From the NCBI GenBank assembly GCA_029783825.1, contig JAREIK010002630.1:345369-409368 (forward strand): 64,000 bases of DNA, given 5' to 3'. Both the position numbers and the translations under genes were made by a program. Shown here one piece after another: positions 13,101-26,043 of this stretch. Position 1 is the first letter of the stretch, and every line of letters starts with the position of its first letter. A model generated the notes under the pieces. The model was given only the letters and a program-made list of their open reading frames with translations. It searched no databases and was not told where the DNA came from. Source of the stretch: Sapria himalayana. Lineage: Eukaryota > Streptophyta > Magnoliopsida > Malpighiales > Rafflesiaceae.

Positions 13101-13972
13101 GATATAAACAAGTAGATAGATAGATAGACTTATAAGTAAATAAATAGATAGATAGGCAGACAAATAGATAGACAAATAAATAAACAAATAAATAGAATGA
13201 TTGATAAGCAGAAGATAGACAAATAGATAGATATATATATATATATATATTGTTAGATAAAAATATAGGCAGATAGATTGATTGAAAGATATATAAATAG
13301 ATAGATAGATAAACAAATAGAAATATAGATAGATAACTTTATAAATAGATATATATTAATATATAGATAGATTGATAGATTGACATATAGAAAAATAGAT
13401 AGATAGACGAATAGGAATTCATTTAGAAAGATATATAGTCTGAGAGACAATATGATGAATAGATAGATAGATAGACAACCAGACATATAGACACACACAT
13501 AAATAGACTGATAGAAATAAAGATAGATAGATTATATGATAGATATATTGATAGATAGATAAAAAAAATTAATCGAGAGATAAATAAAAATTGATAGATA
13601 GATAGATTTAATAATTTTTATATAGATTTATAATTAGTTGATATAAATATAGATAGACTCTTTGATAGACTGATAGATTGATAGATTGATAAAAAGATTG
13701 ATAATCAGATTGATAAATAGATTTATAGATAGATAAATTGATAGATTGATAGATAAACAGATAGATAAATAGATTGATAAATATATATAGATAGATAGAT
13801 AGACAAATAGATTGTTAGATAGTTAAATAAGTAGATAGACTAATAGATAAACAAAAAGATAGATAAAGAGAAATAGATAGATATACATATATATAAATAG
13901 TTAGATAAAAAGTTAGATATATAGATATATATATATATATATAGACAAACAGATAGATAAATAAATAAATAA

Positions 13973-14025
<53 letters not shown>

Positions 14026-16809
14026 GATAGACAAATAGATAGATATACATATAGATATATAGTCACATAGATAGAAAGAGAGATAGACATATAGATAGAT
14101 AGAAAGATAGATAACGATATAGTCAGATAGATAGATAGACAGATTGATTAATAGATCGTTATATAGACAATTATATTGATTGATTGATTGATTGATAAAC
14201 ATATAGATATACATATAGATACACATATAGATAGATAGTTAGATAGATAGATAGATATATATACAAATAGATAGATTGAAAGATAAATAGATAGATAGAT
14301 AGACAAATAGATTGATAGATATATAGACAATTTTATAGACATAATGAAAATTAATAAATAGATTGATAGAAAGATTGATAGACAAATTGATAGACAAATT
14401 GATAGATAGATTGATAGACAAAATTCATAGACAGATAGATATATAGATAAATAGATTGGTAGATAAATAGGTAGATAGATTGGTAGAAAAAAAGATAAAT
14501 AGATATATATATATATAGATAAAAAATAGTTAGACAGAAAGATATATTTATTGATAGATAGATATATAATAATATAGATAGACATATTTATTGATAGATA
14601 ATAAATAGAGGAATAGGTTGACAGATAGAAATATAAATAGATGGACATATACATGAACAGATAAAAAGATAGAATGATCAATTGATAGACATATATATAG
14701 ACAAATAGATAGACATATAGATAGACATAGAAAGATAGATTGATTGATTTTTAGATAGACAGATAAACAGATAGATAGATAGATAGATAGATAGATGGAT
14801 AGACATGATATATAGATTGATAGATAGACCGATATATAGATTGATATATATAGATAAATAGATAATTATATTAATAGTTATATAGATAAATAGATAGATA
14901 GATAGACAGAATGATAGACAGATAGATTAATAAAAAGATTGAAAGTCAGATTGATAGAAAGATTAATAGACAAATTTATCACTAGATTCTAGAAAGTTTG
15001 TTAGATAGATTTATTGACATATAGATAGACATATTGATAGACTGATAAGTAGACAGATAGCAGGACAGATAGATAGATAATTATATAAATAGATATATTG
15101 ACATATTATTAGACAAATAGATAGATAGATAGATATCTAAATAAACTTATAGATAAACTGATAGATAAACAGGTAAATAGATAAATAGATAGATATACAA
15201 ATAAATAGATAGTTAGATAAATAGGTAGATAGATTGGTAGACAAATAGATAGATAGATATCAGATAGATAGATAGATAGATAAATATATAGATAGACAGA
15301 TAGATAGATAGATAGAAATATATTGATAGATAGATAGATGGATTTATTAATATAGGCATACATATTTATTGATAGATAGTTAGATAGAGAAATAAATTAA
15401 CTGATAGAAAGATAGAAAGATCAATTGATAGATAGACACATTGAAAGATAGTTAGATATATAGATTAATTGATAAATATATTGATTTTTAGATAGACAAT
15501 TAGACAGACCGACAGATAGATAGATAGATAGATTGATTGATTGATTGATTGATCAATAGATTGACAAATATATAGATTGATAAATATATTGATATAAAGA
15601 TTGATAGATAAATTAATAGATATATAGATAGATGATTAGATAGATTGATTGATAGATTGATAGATTGATAGAAAGATTGATAATCATATTGATAGAAAGA
15701 TTAATAGACAAATTTATAGACAGTTTGATATAAAGTTTCATAGTGAGATTGATTGACATATAGATAGACATATTGATAGACTGATAGGTATACAAATACA
15801 TAGACAGATAGATTAACAATTATATAGACAGATATATTGACATTTTATTAGGCAAATAGATAGACAGTCAGATAGATAGATAAACAAATAGATAGAAAGG
15901 TATATAAATAGATAGATACAAAGAAAGTAAGATAGTTAAATATATAAATAGATAGATAGATAGATAGACATATAGTTAGACATATATATAGATATAGAAA
16001 TTTAATAGATAGATAGATAGATTCAATGATAGATAGAGATATAGATAGAGATATAGATAGATAGATAGATGACCGATAAAAAAACAAATAGATCGATAGT
16101 TTATTAGATAGATCATTTGACAAATAAACAGATAGATATAGATCTACAAATAGATAGATAGATTGATTGATATATAGATAAATTGATAGATAGAGAGATA
16201 AATAGGTAGGCAGATAGATAAACAGATATTTAGATAAATAGATACACAGATAAATAGATAGAAAGATAATTAGCTAAATATATAGATACATAGATAGATA
16301 GACACATAGATAGAAAGACAAATAAATAGATAGATAGATATACAGTAAGATTGATAGATAGATAAATAAACATATAGATAGATAGATAAATATATAGAAA
16401 GATAGATAAATACAAAGATTGGTAGACAGACATATAGATAGATAGATAGATTGATTGATTGATTGACAAATAGATAGACAGATAGATAGATAGATAGATA
16501 GAAAGATTGAAAGATAGTTATAAAATAGATAGACATATAGATATATAGATATATAGACAGATAGTTAAACATATAGATAGACACATTGATTGATTGATTG
16601 ATTGACAGATATATAGTTAGATAGATAGATATAAAGATAGATAAATAGATAGACAAATAGATACATTGATATATAGATTGATAGTTAGATTTATAAATAT
16701 ATAGATAGATCAATTGATAGATATATAGATAGATAGAAAGATAGATAGATAGATAGACAAATAGATAGACATATAGATACACAAGTAGATAATAAGATAG
16801 AATGGTAGA
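10131..16809 (-). repeat. Degenerate GATA/GACA array A, GATA-oriented arm
   Basis: About 6.7 kb of the same tetranucleotide family as the left arm but on the opposite strand. It reads as GATA with GACA, GATT and GAAA variants. Long minus-strand reading frames here are repeat artefacts, as in the left arm. It includes small (TA)n runs and an (AAAT)n/(TA)n tract at 13957-14019. A short non-repeat island (caccggaataatgaat) sits near 11547. The arm ends against a CACTA-like terminus at about 16810. Confidence 0.95.
13957..14019. repeat. (AAAT)n followed by (TA)n
   Basis: About five AAAT units grade into roughly 20 TA units within the GATA arm. Confidence 0.9.
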
Positions 16810-17429
16810 CATAGACAGAAAAAAAGATGGATTTCCATCGCTAAGTGTAGCCACGGATCCTAATTTTCCATTACTATTTTTGTGACAATTTTTAATTTTC
16901 CGTCGCTAAAATAGAGATTGATTTATATTTCCATAGCTATTTTAGCAATGTTTTATAATAAACCTTCATTAAAATAGCTATAGAAATTTGCAATACATTG
17001 CTAAAATAGCAATGGAAAATCAGTATCCCGTCGCTAAGCTTAGTTATGGAATTCAATTTTTCGTCGCTATTATAACAATGGATTGTTGCATTCCATCGCT
17101 AATTTATTATCTTGTACATTTTTTGAGTCATTTTAGCTATGGAATATTCCATCGCTAAAATGCCTTTTTATTGAAAATTTCTTTCATATTAATTAAAAAA
17201 TTACTACAATATATTTAATTTTAAATAATTAGAAACCATAATAATAAAAAACACACATTCTTTGGAAAAATAAATATTAATTTAGTTCATTGGTGAAAAT
17301 AAAAGCAATATAAATAACTTACATTAATTATGTTGCAACAATTTAAAAAACTCTTAACACGATAACTAGTTCATATCAACATCTTATAAAAAAACTAGCT
17401 CATAATCTAATATTAATGATCACAACCTA
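16810..17429 (-). mobile_element. CACTA-type subterminal block, probable 3' end of the outer family-B element
   Basis: From 16830 to 17170 the sequence is dense in inverted short motifs of the type CCATCGCTAA, CCGTCGCTAAAATAG and TAGCAATGGAA. This is the subterminal pattern of CACTA elements. The junction with the GATA array reads catagacagaaaaaaa, which may be a decayed CACTACAAGAAAAA terminus. About 250 AT-rich bases without motifs then lead to a clean CACTA terminus at 17430. The simplest reading is that a second element inserted here and split an older one, whose genes resume at 29777. That linkage is inference. Confidence 0.55.
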
Positions 17430-17820
17430 CACTACAAGAAAAATCACATATAGCTAGAGACAATTCCCTAGCTAAATGAGCATTTTTCGTCGCTAAATGA
17501 AATATAGTGATGGATTACCGATGGATCGGTTCCCTATCTAAAGTGCTTCTTACTAAAATATAGCGACGGATAGTGTCCCTAGCTAAAAAGTTAGCGACGG
17601 AAAAATCTCTTGCTAAAAAACACAAATTCCCTAGCTAAATTAGCAAGATAAATGAGATTTTTCGTCGCCAAGCGAAAATAATGATAAATGATTCCCTAGC
17701 TAAAGTGTTGTCAATAAATTTTAGCGACTGATATAGTCCTTAGCTAAATAAAATTAGCTATCAAAATCTGTCGCTAATTTTAATATTTCCCTAGCTAATT
17801 TAGCAAGAGATTTTTTCCTA
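17430..17820 (-). repeat. CACTA terminus and 3' subterminal motifs
   Basis: The terminus CACTACAAGAAAAATC is followed by alternating tagctaggg / ccctagctaaat and tagcgacgg / cgtcgctaaat motifs in both orientations. The arrangement matches the ends of the elements at 41415, 47652 and 48075. The three bases before it are cta. I could not find the partner copy of a target duplication. Confidence 0.85.
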
Positions 17821-18399
17821 TATATTTTAATTTCAAAATTAATTTCAGAATTTAAATTATTTTAAAATTTTTTAATAAAATAATTTAATATTTTTATATC
17901 AAATTGATTAAAAATTGAAACTATAAATAATTTATAATAAACAAAAGATAAAATCATTTAATATCATATTCTAATTTAATATTTTACATAATTGGAACAA
18001 AAAATAATAAAATTTTATTTCATCTTATTCATTAATGTATATACTGACAATGCATAAAGTATAATAAATCCATTCATTGACGTTGCTTTCTCTCCCTCCG
18101 CTCCTCCGATCATTATTTTTCTATTGTGACAAAGATGTCCGAGTCACGACACGTAATGTCTAGTGAAAGATCACATCACTTATAGAAGCTTTGTATGTGG
18201 GACAATGTGGTATCATATCTAGTAAATATATCCTATTATTTCACTCGTACATATATTATTGCAGTATATGTATATAAAAATAGCAATATCATGTATACAT
18301 ATAAACTAAGTACAAATATACTAAGTATATATGTACATAAAATACAGTAGTATTATATGTTCGTATATACTGACTTTCTTCGTACGTATATACCTCATT

Positions 18400-18915
18400 T
18401 GGTACTATTGCTGCTACTCCCACTGCCACTCTTGCCATTGCTACCGTTGCCACTATCACTGCCAATATCATTGCTGCTGTTGCCACCGCTGCAGTTACCA
18501 CAGCTGCCTCTACTACCGTGCTTGTCACCCCTGGACATTGCCCCTGCTGCCGGTGAATGCCATAGCTGTCGCTGCCACTGCTACTACTACCACCACAGCT
18601 GCTATCACTACTGCCGCTTCTGCCGTTGCCACCTCTGCCACTACTGCCGCTACTTTCGGTACTATCGCTGCTTCCAGTGTAGTCGGTGCTACTGCCACCG
18701 ACGCCGCTGCTTCCGAAGCAGCCGCTGCTACTGCCGCTGCTGCTGCCACTGCCACAACCTCCGATGCTGTCGCTCCTGCCACCACCAATCTTGCCACTGT
18801 TGCCGGTACTATAGCTCCCACTGCTATCACCACCACCACTAGAGCCGCTGCCGCTTTCGCTGATGCCACTGCCACCACTGCCGTCGCTGCCGCCACTGTC
18901 AATGCTACTACTAAT
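18400..18915. repeat. (RCY)n trinucleotide tract, unit 1
   Basis: About 515 bp in which nearly every triplet is GCT, GCC, ACT or ACC. It is far more GC-rich than its surroundings. The pattern leaves five of six frames open, giving Ala/Thr, Leu/Pro and Cys/His/Tyr/Arg peptides on the plus strand and Ala/Val and Ser/Gly on the minus. Coding is therefore unlikely. Confidence 0.85.
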
Positions 18916-19674
18916 GATAATAGGATTTTACATACCTATAATAGGCTAAAACTCTACCCAAAAAATTTGGAGACACAAATATTTTCACAGATATATAAAA
19001 ATAGTTATTATAGACATGAACAAACACAAATTAAATTTGATTGTCATATAGCTTAAACTAAAATTTAATTAATTAATTTAATATTTTTTGAATTAATTTA
19101 ATAAAAAATAGAAACTATAAATGAAAATATTAAAATTAAACAAAAAAAATCATTGAATAATTTATTCTAATTCAATATTTTAAATAACTAAAAAAAATAA
19201 CCAAAATTATACTACATCTTAGTAATCAATGTATCTACCGACTATGCATAAAGTATAATTTATCAATGCATTGACATTGCTTTCTCTCACTTTGCTCCTC
19301 CGATTATCAACTTTCCATTGTGAAAAAACTATCCAAGTCATGGTGCTTCATGTCAGTTAAAAAATTCATTCACTTATATAAGCTTCATATGGAAAACCAT
19401 GTGGTACCACATTTGTAAGAAAATTAAACCGCTAAATCAAATAAAAATAATTTTAAAAAACTATGTTTTGATAAATATATATTACTGCGGCAAAAATGTA
19501 CATATATACTAGCATTTCACTCGTACATATATTACTATAGTATTTGTACATATAAATTGCATAATTATGCATACATATATACCGAGTACATATATACTCA
19601 GTATATATGTACAGAAAATACTACAGAATTATAGGTACATATATACTGACTATATACATACGTATATTCCACAT

Positions 19675-20170
19675 TTGTTGTCATTCCTATTACTCCCACT
19701 GCCAATGCCACCCTTGCCTCCCCTACCGCTCGCTGCTGACCCTGCCGCTACTACCCCTGCCCCTGCCACTACTGCTGCTGCCACTGTTGCTGCTACTACC
19801 TCCACTATCACCGCTACCACTGCTGTTGCTGCCGGTGCTGCCTCCCCTACTGTTGCTACTGCTGCTACCTCTACCGCTGCCGCTACCGTTGCTACCGCTG
19901 CTGTTGCTACCGCCACTACCTCCACCTCCACACTGCCATTGCTACCGCTGCTGCCTCTGCTATTGCCACTACCGCTGATTCTGCCACTTCCTCTGATACC
20001 TTTACTATAGTCGGTGTCACTGCTACCGTAGCTGCCACATCTGCCGCCACTACCGCTACAGCCGCTGCCTCCACTATTGCTGCCGCTGCCACCATTGTCG
20101 CTTCTGGCACCACTGCCGCCACTACCGTCACTATCACTGCTGCCGCCGCTACCATGACTACCACTACTGA
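19675..20170. repeat. (RCY)n trinucleotide tract, unit 2
   Basis: About 495 bp of the same GCY/ACY triplet pattern in the second tandem unit. Reading frames are again open on both strands. Confidence 0.85.
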
Positions 20171-20828
20171 TAATAGAATTTTACTTACCTATAATAGGCT
20201 AAAACTCTAACCAAATAATTTGGAGAAATACAAATATATTCAAAGATATATAAATATAGTTATTATAGATATCAACAAACAAAAATTACAGTTGATTGCC
20301 ATACAGTTTCAACAAAAATTTAATTAAATAATTTAATATTTTTAAATTAAATTTAATAAAAACTGAAACTATAAATGAAAATTTAAAATTAAACAAAAAA
20401 AATTCATTTAATAACTTATTCTAATATAATATTTTAAATAACTAAAACAAAAAAATAATAAAAATTATATTGCATCTTATTAATCAATGTATTTACCGAC
20501 TCTGCATAAAGTATAATCTATCAATGCATTGACATTGTTTTCTCTCCATTTGCTAATTCGATCACCAACTTTCTGCTACGAAAATGTTGTCCGAGTCACT
20601 ATGTATCATACTTGTTGAAATATGTCTTCACTTATACAAGCTTCGAATAGGAAACAATGCGGTACCATATCTGTATGAAATTTAATCTACCAAATCAAAT
20701 CAAATTAAATAAAAATAACTATATTTTGATAAAAATATATTATTGCAGTAAATATGTACATATATACTAACATTTCACTCGTACATATATAACAGCAGTA
20801 TATGTACATATAAACTATAGTATTTTGT

Positions 20829-20872
20829 GTACATATATACTGAGTACATATATATACTCAGTATATATGTAC
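20829..20872. repeat. Perfect 18-bp inverted repeat (hairpin) before the third (RCY)n tract
   Basis: The arms gtacatatatactgagta (20829-20846) and tactcagtatatatgtac (20855-20872) are exact reverse complements with an 8-base spacer. Diverged versions stand at the same place in the other two units, near 18305-18345 and 19578-19612, so the structure is a constant part of the repeat. Confidence 0.9.
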
Positions 20873-20929
20873 ATAAAATATTGTAGTATTATACGTACGT
20901 GTATAGTGACTATATACGTATGTATATAC

Positions 20930-21215
20930 CACATTTGTTGCTGTTGCTGCTGCTCCCTCTACCACTGCCACTAATGCCGCTACTGTCGCTTCTGCCGCTA
21001 CTACCGCTTATGCCACTTCTACCACCACCGCCGCTGCCGCCGCTGCCGTCACCACCACTATCGTCGCCGCAACTACTGCCGTTGCTACTGCTGCTGCCCC
21101 GCTATCACCGATACTACTACTGCCATTGCTGCCGCCACTGCTGCTTCCGCTGCTGCCGCTACCACTGTCACTTCTGCCACCACCAATGTTATCACTGCCA
21201 TAATTGCCGCTACTG
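20930..21215. repeat. (RCY)n trinucleotide tract, unit 3 (short)
   Basis: About 285 bp of GCY/ACY triplets, roughly half the length of the other two tracts, in the third tandem unit. Confidence 0.85.
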
Positions 21216-21360
21216 AAAATAAGCATTTACATACCTATAATAGGCTAAAATTCTACCCAAAAAATTTAGAGACAAAAAAATATTCATAGATATATAAAAA
21301 CAAATATTATAGACATGAACACATACAAATTAAAGTTAATTGTCATACAGCTTCAACAAA

Positions 21361-21699
21361 AATCCAAAAGATGTCCAGCAATTATGTTTAGAGATAAAGA
21401 TAGTGCAAAAATATAATGTTTTTAGAATAATAAAGATTATATAAGCTAGACCTTTTTTTGATAAAGCTGAAATCGGTAATATGGGACCCAAGTATTGGAA
21501 GGACCATGGTAATGTCCGGATGCTTTGGATCGAGATTTTTTCTTTTGTCTCACATAATGTGTCCTGTAAAGATTCATAATTTGGTTAATCAAACAAGTAA
21601 TGAACAAAACCAGAATAAAAAAAATTGAAACCTACCAAAAATTATCATAATTATTTGCTACACATAGACAAAAATAGATAATAGTTCAGAAATAATTCT
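21361..21699. other. Gene-free stretch between tandem units and Ptta pseudogene
   Basis: AT-rich sequence with no recognisable product. On the minus strand it is probably the 3' untranslated region of the Ptta pseudogene. Confidence 0.4.
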
Positions 21700-23548
21700 C
21701 ATACTCAATCATCCTCATAATTTGTAGGGAATGCTAGCCTCTCCTGTGAGGATTCGTAGTTGGATCACAGAATGTTATCTGTTGCGCAAATGCCACTACC
21801 TGTGACTCTAAATAGGACATCTACTATTGCATTACATTTTTAATTTCTTTAATTTCTTGCATTTCTTCCATCAAATTTATTATCTGCTTATCCTTCTTTT
21901 TCATTTCAGTTTCCATATCTACAATATGTTCATTTGTTTTTAATGCTTGTTGTTAGACTGTCTCATCCACCTTTGCTAAGACAGATGAATTAGAAGTATG
22001 ACTGCTACAACAAAATGCCACTCCCTTTGAGCTGATTCCATATACTCGCTACTTCTTTCGACCTCCAATTGTCTCCAAATAAATAGAATCATAGTCAATT
22101 GGTTGAAGGACCATATAACCCTCAACTTGTTGATGAGCAGCTATCACACATTCCTCATTTAGGTCCTGAGATAAAATAGAGAAAAAAACTATTCTAGATT
22201 TACAAAAAATAAAATAAATATTTTGCATTCAAATTTTCATATTGTACTGTAGTTTTATAAAATCTAATTAATATAACAATTTCTTACAGCAATCATCTAA
22301 GACTTGTTGTCAACATACTGACCAGCCACTTTCTTCACATGCATCTTCCTGAAAATCTCATAAAAATTTGGATCTCGACCCAATTCTCTAGCCTAGAATA
22401 TATTTTTATTAAGTCATAAAAAAACAAATGATAAAAAAATTTAACAAAATTAATAAAACCATGCAGAGATTTTATTTATTGGACTATTATGACAAACACA
22501 AAATATAGAAATGTTTAGAATTTTAAATTTGTACCAAATCTCGAGAGTGCTCAATGCTCGACTTTGAACTTCCAGTTTGTCGACAGATTTTTGTACCTAA
22601 TCTAGCTACCTCACTTCTTAAATTTTTACTGGAAATATCTGATTTTTTTCTTCACATCTAGCTCCTCCCAAAAATTAAGCCACTCAGGCCAGTCTTCCTC
22701 GGATATAAAATCAGGCATTTCTTTCATTTTATTTAATTTATGGACAAAATTAGAATACTATTGAGCAGATTTAATCTTCCATAATGACTTTATCTTTCCA
22801 TCAAATTTGGGTGCCCATGTGCACTGATTCTATAAATAGAAAAAAGGCAAGAATTTATATTAATGATAAGAACGTAATTATTTACTATTTGAATAATAAC
22901 CAACGTAAAAGTTAAGTTATTAAATAATTATTTTTCAATTCTTTTGTTTTGTTATTTTTACCTAAAAGTCATTAAAATATGACTGTTTTGTCGATTCAAA
23001 AACTTTCTTTTAGGAGAGAGCTTTAGAATCAACCATTTTCTTGAAAGCCTTTGTAATTATAGTCGAACACTTGTGAGATGGAATAAAATTGTACAAATAA
23101 ATAAATACCATTGAAAACAAGCAAATCATAACAATATAAAAAAATCACTGACAATAATATCAGAAAAAAAATTTCTTTTACCTCTCATCCACAATCTCAA
23201 TTTCTAACTTTACACTGCTTGTAGAGGAAGGCTCAACATTTGATGATGTTGTTGGTATTGTAAATGAGGGAACAATTTGTGTAAAATGTGGTGTAGAAGA
23301 TAGAGATGGATCAAAGTTTGTGCAGGAAGCACAATGGATGGTGGACTTACATCTGATAAAGGTGATAATATATGTCTCAATGATGGTGATGGTGATAGAA
23401 ATGGAGATGGTGATTGCGATGTTGAAGTCTGGATATGGGGGCGATGAGATGGCACTGATTATGCAACATGATGTAACATACTAGATGAATTTGGTATATT
23501 TCTATGTCCACGCCCACCTCCACCATGGTCACGTCCTTTAGGCACTAT
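21700..23548 (-). pseudogene. Ptta/En/Spm-type CACTA protein (Transposase_24), family A
   Basis: Second gene of plant CACTA elements, likely an accessory DNA-binding protein. Reading leftward there is a Ser/Pro/His-rich N-terminal part (about 23548-23210), then the Transposase_24 domain. One segment carries APKFDGKIKSLWKI, PEWLNFWEEL and TGSSKSSIEHS (about 22830-22560). The next exon carries LGRDPNFYEIFRKMHVKK (about 22395-22290). The C-terminal part is Lys/Glu-rich (MEEMQEIKEIK, about 21890-21840). Introns have GT/AG-like borders. Stops occur after the Lys/Glu-rich part, and the position matching the start ATG of the copy at 59867 is ATA here (23548-23546). It lies just downstream of the TNP2 pseudogene in the same orientation, the normal CACTA order. 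Confidence 0.8.
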
Positions 23549-23688
23549 CTACAATACAAAATAAAACATGGAACAAAATATAGAGATATGATGAACAAGC
23601 ATGCATTTTCGAATAAAACAAACCAATAGATTTCAATAAAATATAAAAAGTCTTTGATAGTTTAACTTTATGATAAAATTATAACAAT

Positions 23689-26043
23689 TTAATTATCGGC
23701 ATCACTATCATCCTCTAGTTGATCTTCTGATATTTCATCTGATTCTGATAGAAGTTCAAATTCATCTTCATATAGAATTTGATCATCTTCAATTTCTATT
23801 GTGTCACCATTTGAATCACATGAATTTTCTGGATCTTCATCGACATTCATAGGCTCAAAATTATTTATGTCATCTTCTTGGAATGCCAGTGTAATTTCTA
23901 CATCTGCACTTCTTTGTTGAGATGTTGATAACTCACATTTTGACCGAGCTTTGATTTTTCAAATTACCCACCAATCTCTCTTATCACGAGATAAACTCGG
24001 ATATGTACAATAATATACATGAGTAGCTTGAACTGCCATAATAAATGGCTCATATCGATTATAGTTGTGTTTATAGTTAATATCCACTAGCTTATAATCT
24101 GAATGAATCTTTGAGCTCACATTTCATGTAGTATCAAATAACTAGAATTTAAATAATATGATTCCTGTTATTTTTGAGTCCTGGACACTCCAACTCAATA
24201 ACTTCTTTGAGTTGACCATAATAATCAATCTCATCTGCACTATAACATGAGCCTTTAATGCATACACCACTATTCATTATTATTTTAGAAGAACCCTGCC
24301 CGATTGTGTGAAACTTATATCCATTAACATGAGCCTTTAATACCCAGAATAGGTTGTCATATATCTTAACGGGCCTTTACTTAGATTCTGAATGAAAATA
24401 TTTGAATCTCCATTTGATGTTCAATTACCTGTGACATAAATTAAAAAAATGATATTAACAAATAAAAGATACTAAAAAATTAAATAATTCATAAATAAAA
24501 AACTTAATTATACTCACATAATTTTTTAACCAATTCGCAAATTTAATTTCTAGCATAATATAGACATATTAGCTGGAAATTGTTGGATGCCTATATTTTA
24601 ATTGCTCAACATAAATACTACACAAATATAAAATGAGAGAAAAAAATGTACATCAATTTTTAATAATTCCTATTAAAGATAAAATTAAACTATGATTAAA
24701 CCTGCAACCATTTTGGGTATACATACTCAATATATGGTGCAACCTCCTCACAATTAAGTAAAACATAGCTCTGGGTTACTTTGTACTCTTCATCTGTCAT
24801 ACATCTTTTCATTGTTCTTCCAAATGCTTTTCCAAGGTGCTTGAATATAGATAGTTTGTCCATAGAATCATCTTCTACCATCACATGACATTCATAATTC
24901 CGTGAGACATTTCTATTCTTTGTATTGACATGATCTCAAACTAATAAGAACAAAATGATGATGCTTCTTCTACTAAATATGCATTGCAAATTGAACCTTC
25001 AACTTTTATCTTGTTTCTAACATTCAATATCAATTTATGAAGATACTTACATCTATAATGTTAGGTTTTAATTAGATTAAATTACAATAATACTTAAAGT
25101 ACTAAATAATAAAACACATCAAATTATATGTATTTACCTCTCAAAAAGATACATCCATATGACTTGTATTGGCTCTGCAATCCTTTCTTCATATGCCAAA
25201 TGGACTGACAAATCCTCCATCGAGTCAAAAAAACTCGGTGGGAATGTCCATTCAAGCTTACAAGTAATAAGTGGAATGTCATTCTCCAGCCTCACCATGT
25301 CATCTATTTTGATTGTGGTTGTAGTTAGCTGTTTGAAAAACAAACTAAGTTCTGTAAGGACCTTCCAAACACTTAGTGGAAATAATTCATGGAATGCAAT
25401 TGGTATTAATCTCTGCATAAATACATGATAGTCATGACTTTTCATTCTAAATAACTTAAGATTCTTCATATCCATGCATCTACCCATATTCGACACATAT
25501 CCATCAGGGAATTTCAAATTTTAAACCTATTCACACAATATCTGTCTTGCCTTCTTATCAAGTGTGTAGCAAGCTTTAGAAAATTTTTTTATTTCCTCAT
25601 TCAGTTTCAATTTAGGACACCGACAGTAATCACTCAGCTCTTATCTTGATTTTAAAGTGTCTTTTGTTTTTGTGCCAACATTAAGGACAGTGTTGAAAAC
25701 ATTTTCAAAAACATTTTTTACAATATGCATTACATCTAAGTTATGACAATTTAAATTGGACTTCCAATAGAGGAATTTCCAAAATATACTATGTTTCCTC
25801 CAACCAAATTATTTTCTTTTTGGTCCATTACTTCTAGTTGCTTCCTATTTAGTTACATTCTTCAAACCCAAACTCTAAATCTCTGTCATAATATCATCTC
25901 CTGAACGAACTGCTAGTGCAACTATCATCACAATTTTATTTTTTTTGAAATGTAGTTCTATTTCTTTGAAATGGATGATTCATAGGTAGAAACTTACGAT
26001 GGTTATCAAATCATGACTATTTACCACTAAATTTGAGGGTAAA
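23689..26043 (-). pseudogene. TNP2-type CACTA transposase, 5'-truncated, family A
   Basis: Catalytic-type transposase of plant CACTA elements. Reading leftward from 26043: a broken end of the Transposase_21 domain with KFLPMNHPFQ, HNLDVMHI and FENVFNTVLN (to about 25540); a DUF4218 domain with MKSHDYHVFMQRLIPIAF, FFKQLTTTTIKIDDM and PPSFFDSMEDL (25517-25134); then an exon with DKLSIFKHLGKAFG and QSYVLLNCEEVAPYIEYVYP (24884-24696); a DUF4216 domain with NSGVCIKGS and DEIDYYGQLKEVIELE (about 24290-23940); and an acidic tail ending at stop 23689-23691. Several in-frame stops are present. The N-terminal half, including the first acidic catalytic residues, is missing because the sequence switches to an AT-rich repeat at 26043. 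The parts are strikingly similar to the copy at 56039-59698. Confidence 0.85.

Larger units (their letters stand above)
17930..21360. repeat. Three ~1.2-kb tandem units with (RCY)n cores
   Basis: The anchor gcataaagtataat recurs at about 18053, 19248 and 20507, so the period is about 1.2 kb. Each unit has, in order: an AT-rich lead with aaaattaaacaaaaaaa; the anchor followed by cattgacattgctttctctc; a block with the start of tatgtacatat-type palindromes; a trinucleotide core; and a tail beginning ttacatacctataataggctaaaa. The third unit has a shorter core. The tail ends near 21350 with catacagcttcaacaaaaat. The units sit between the element's 3' terminus and its Ptta gene. The related element at 48075 has only a few hundred bases there, so they were probably acquired later. 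Confidence 0.85.
17430..26043 (-). mobile_element. CACTA element, family A, minus orientation (left end defined, right end not)
   Basis: The left end is CACTACAAGAAAAATC at 17430. Subterminal motifs tagctag, ccctagctaaat and cgtcgctaaat follow to about 17820. Then come a three-unit tandem repeat (17930-21360), a Ptta pseudogene (23548-21700) and a TNP2 pseudogene (26043-23689), both on the minus strand. The 17430 terminus is therefore the 3' end of the element. TNP2 breaks off at 26043 where an AT-rich repeat begins, so the 5' part and right terminus are not identified. They may lie anywhere up to about 29600. Protein similarity to the genes at 56039-61770 places it in the same family as that element. 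Confidence 0.75.

Noticed and set aside
18331..21226. Ala/Thr-, Val/Ala- and Leu/Pro-rich frames in the tandem units
   Set aside because: The (RCY)n pattern leaves five of six frames open, on both strands, and the three units differ in length without frame conservation. No coding claim is justified.
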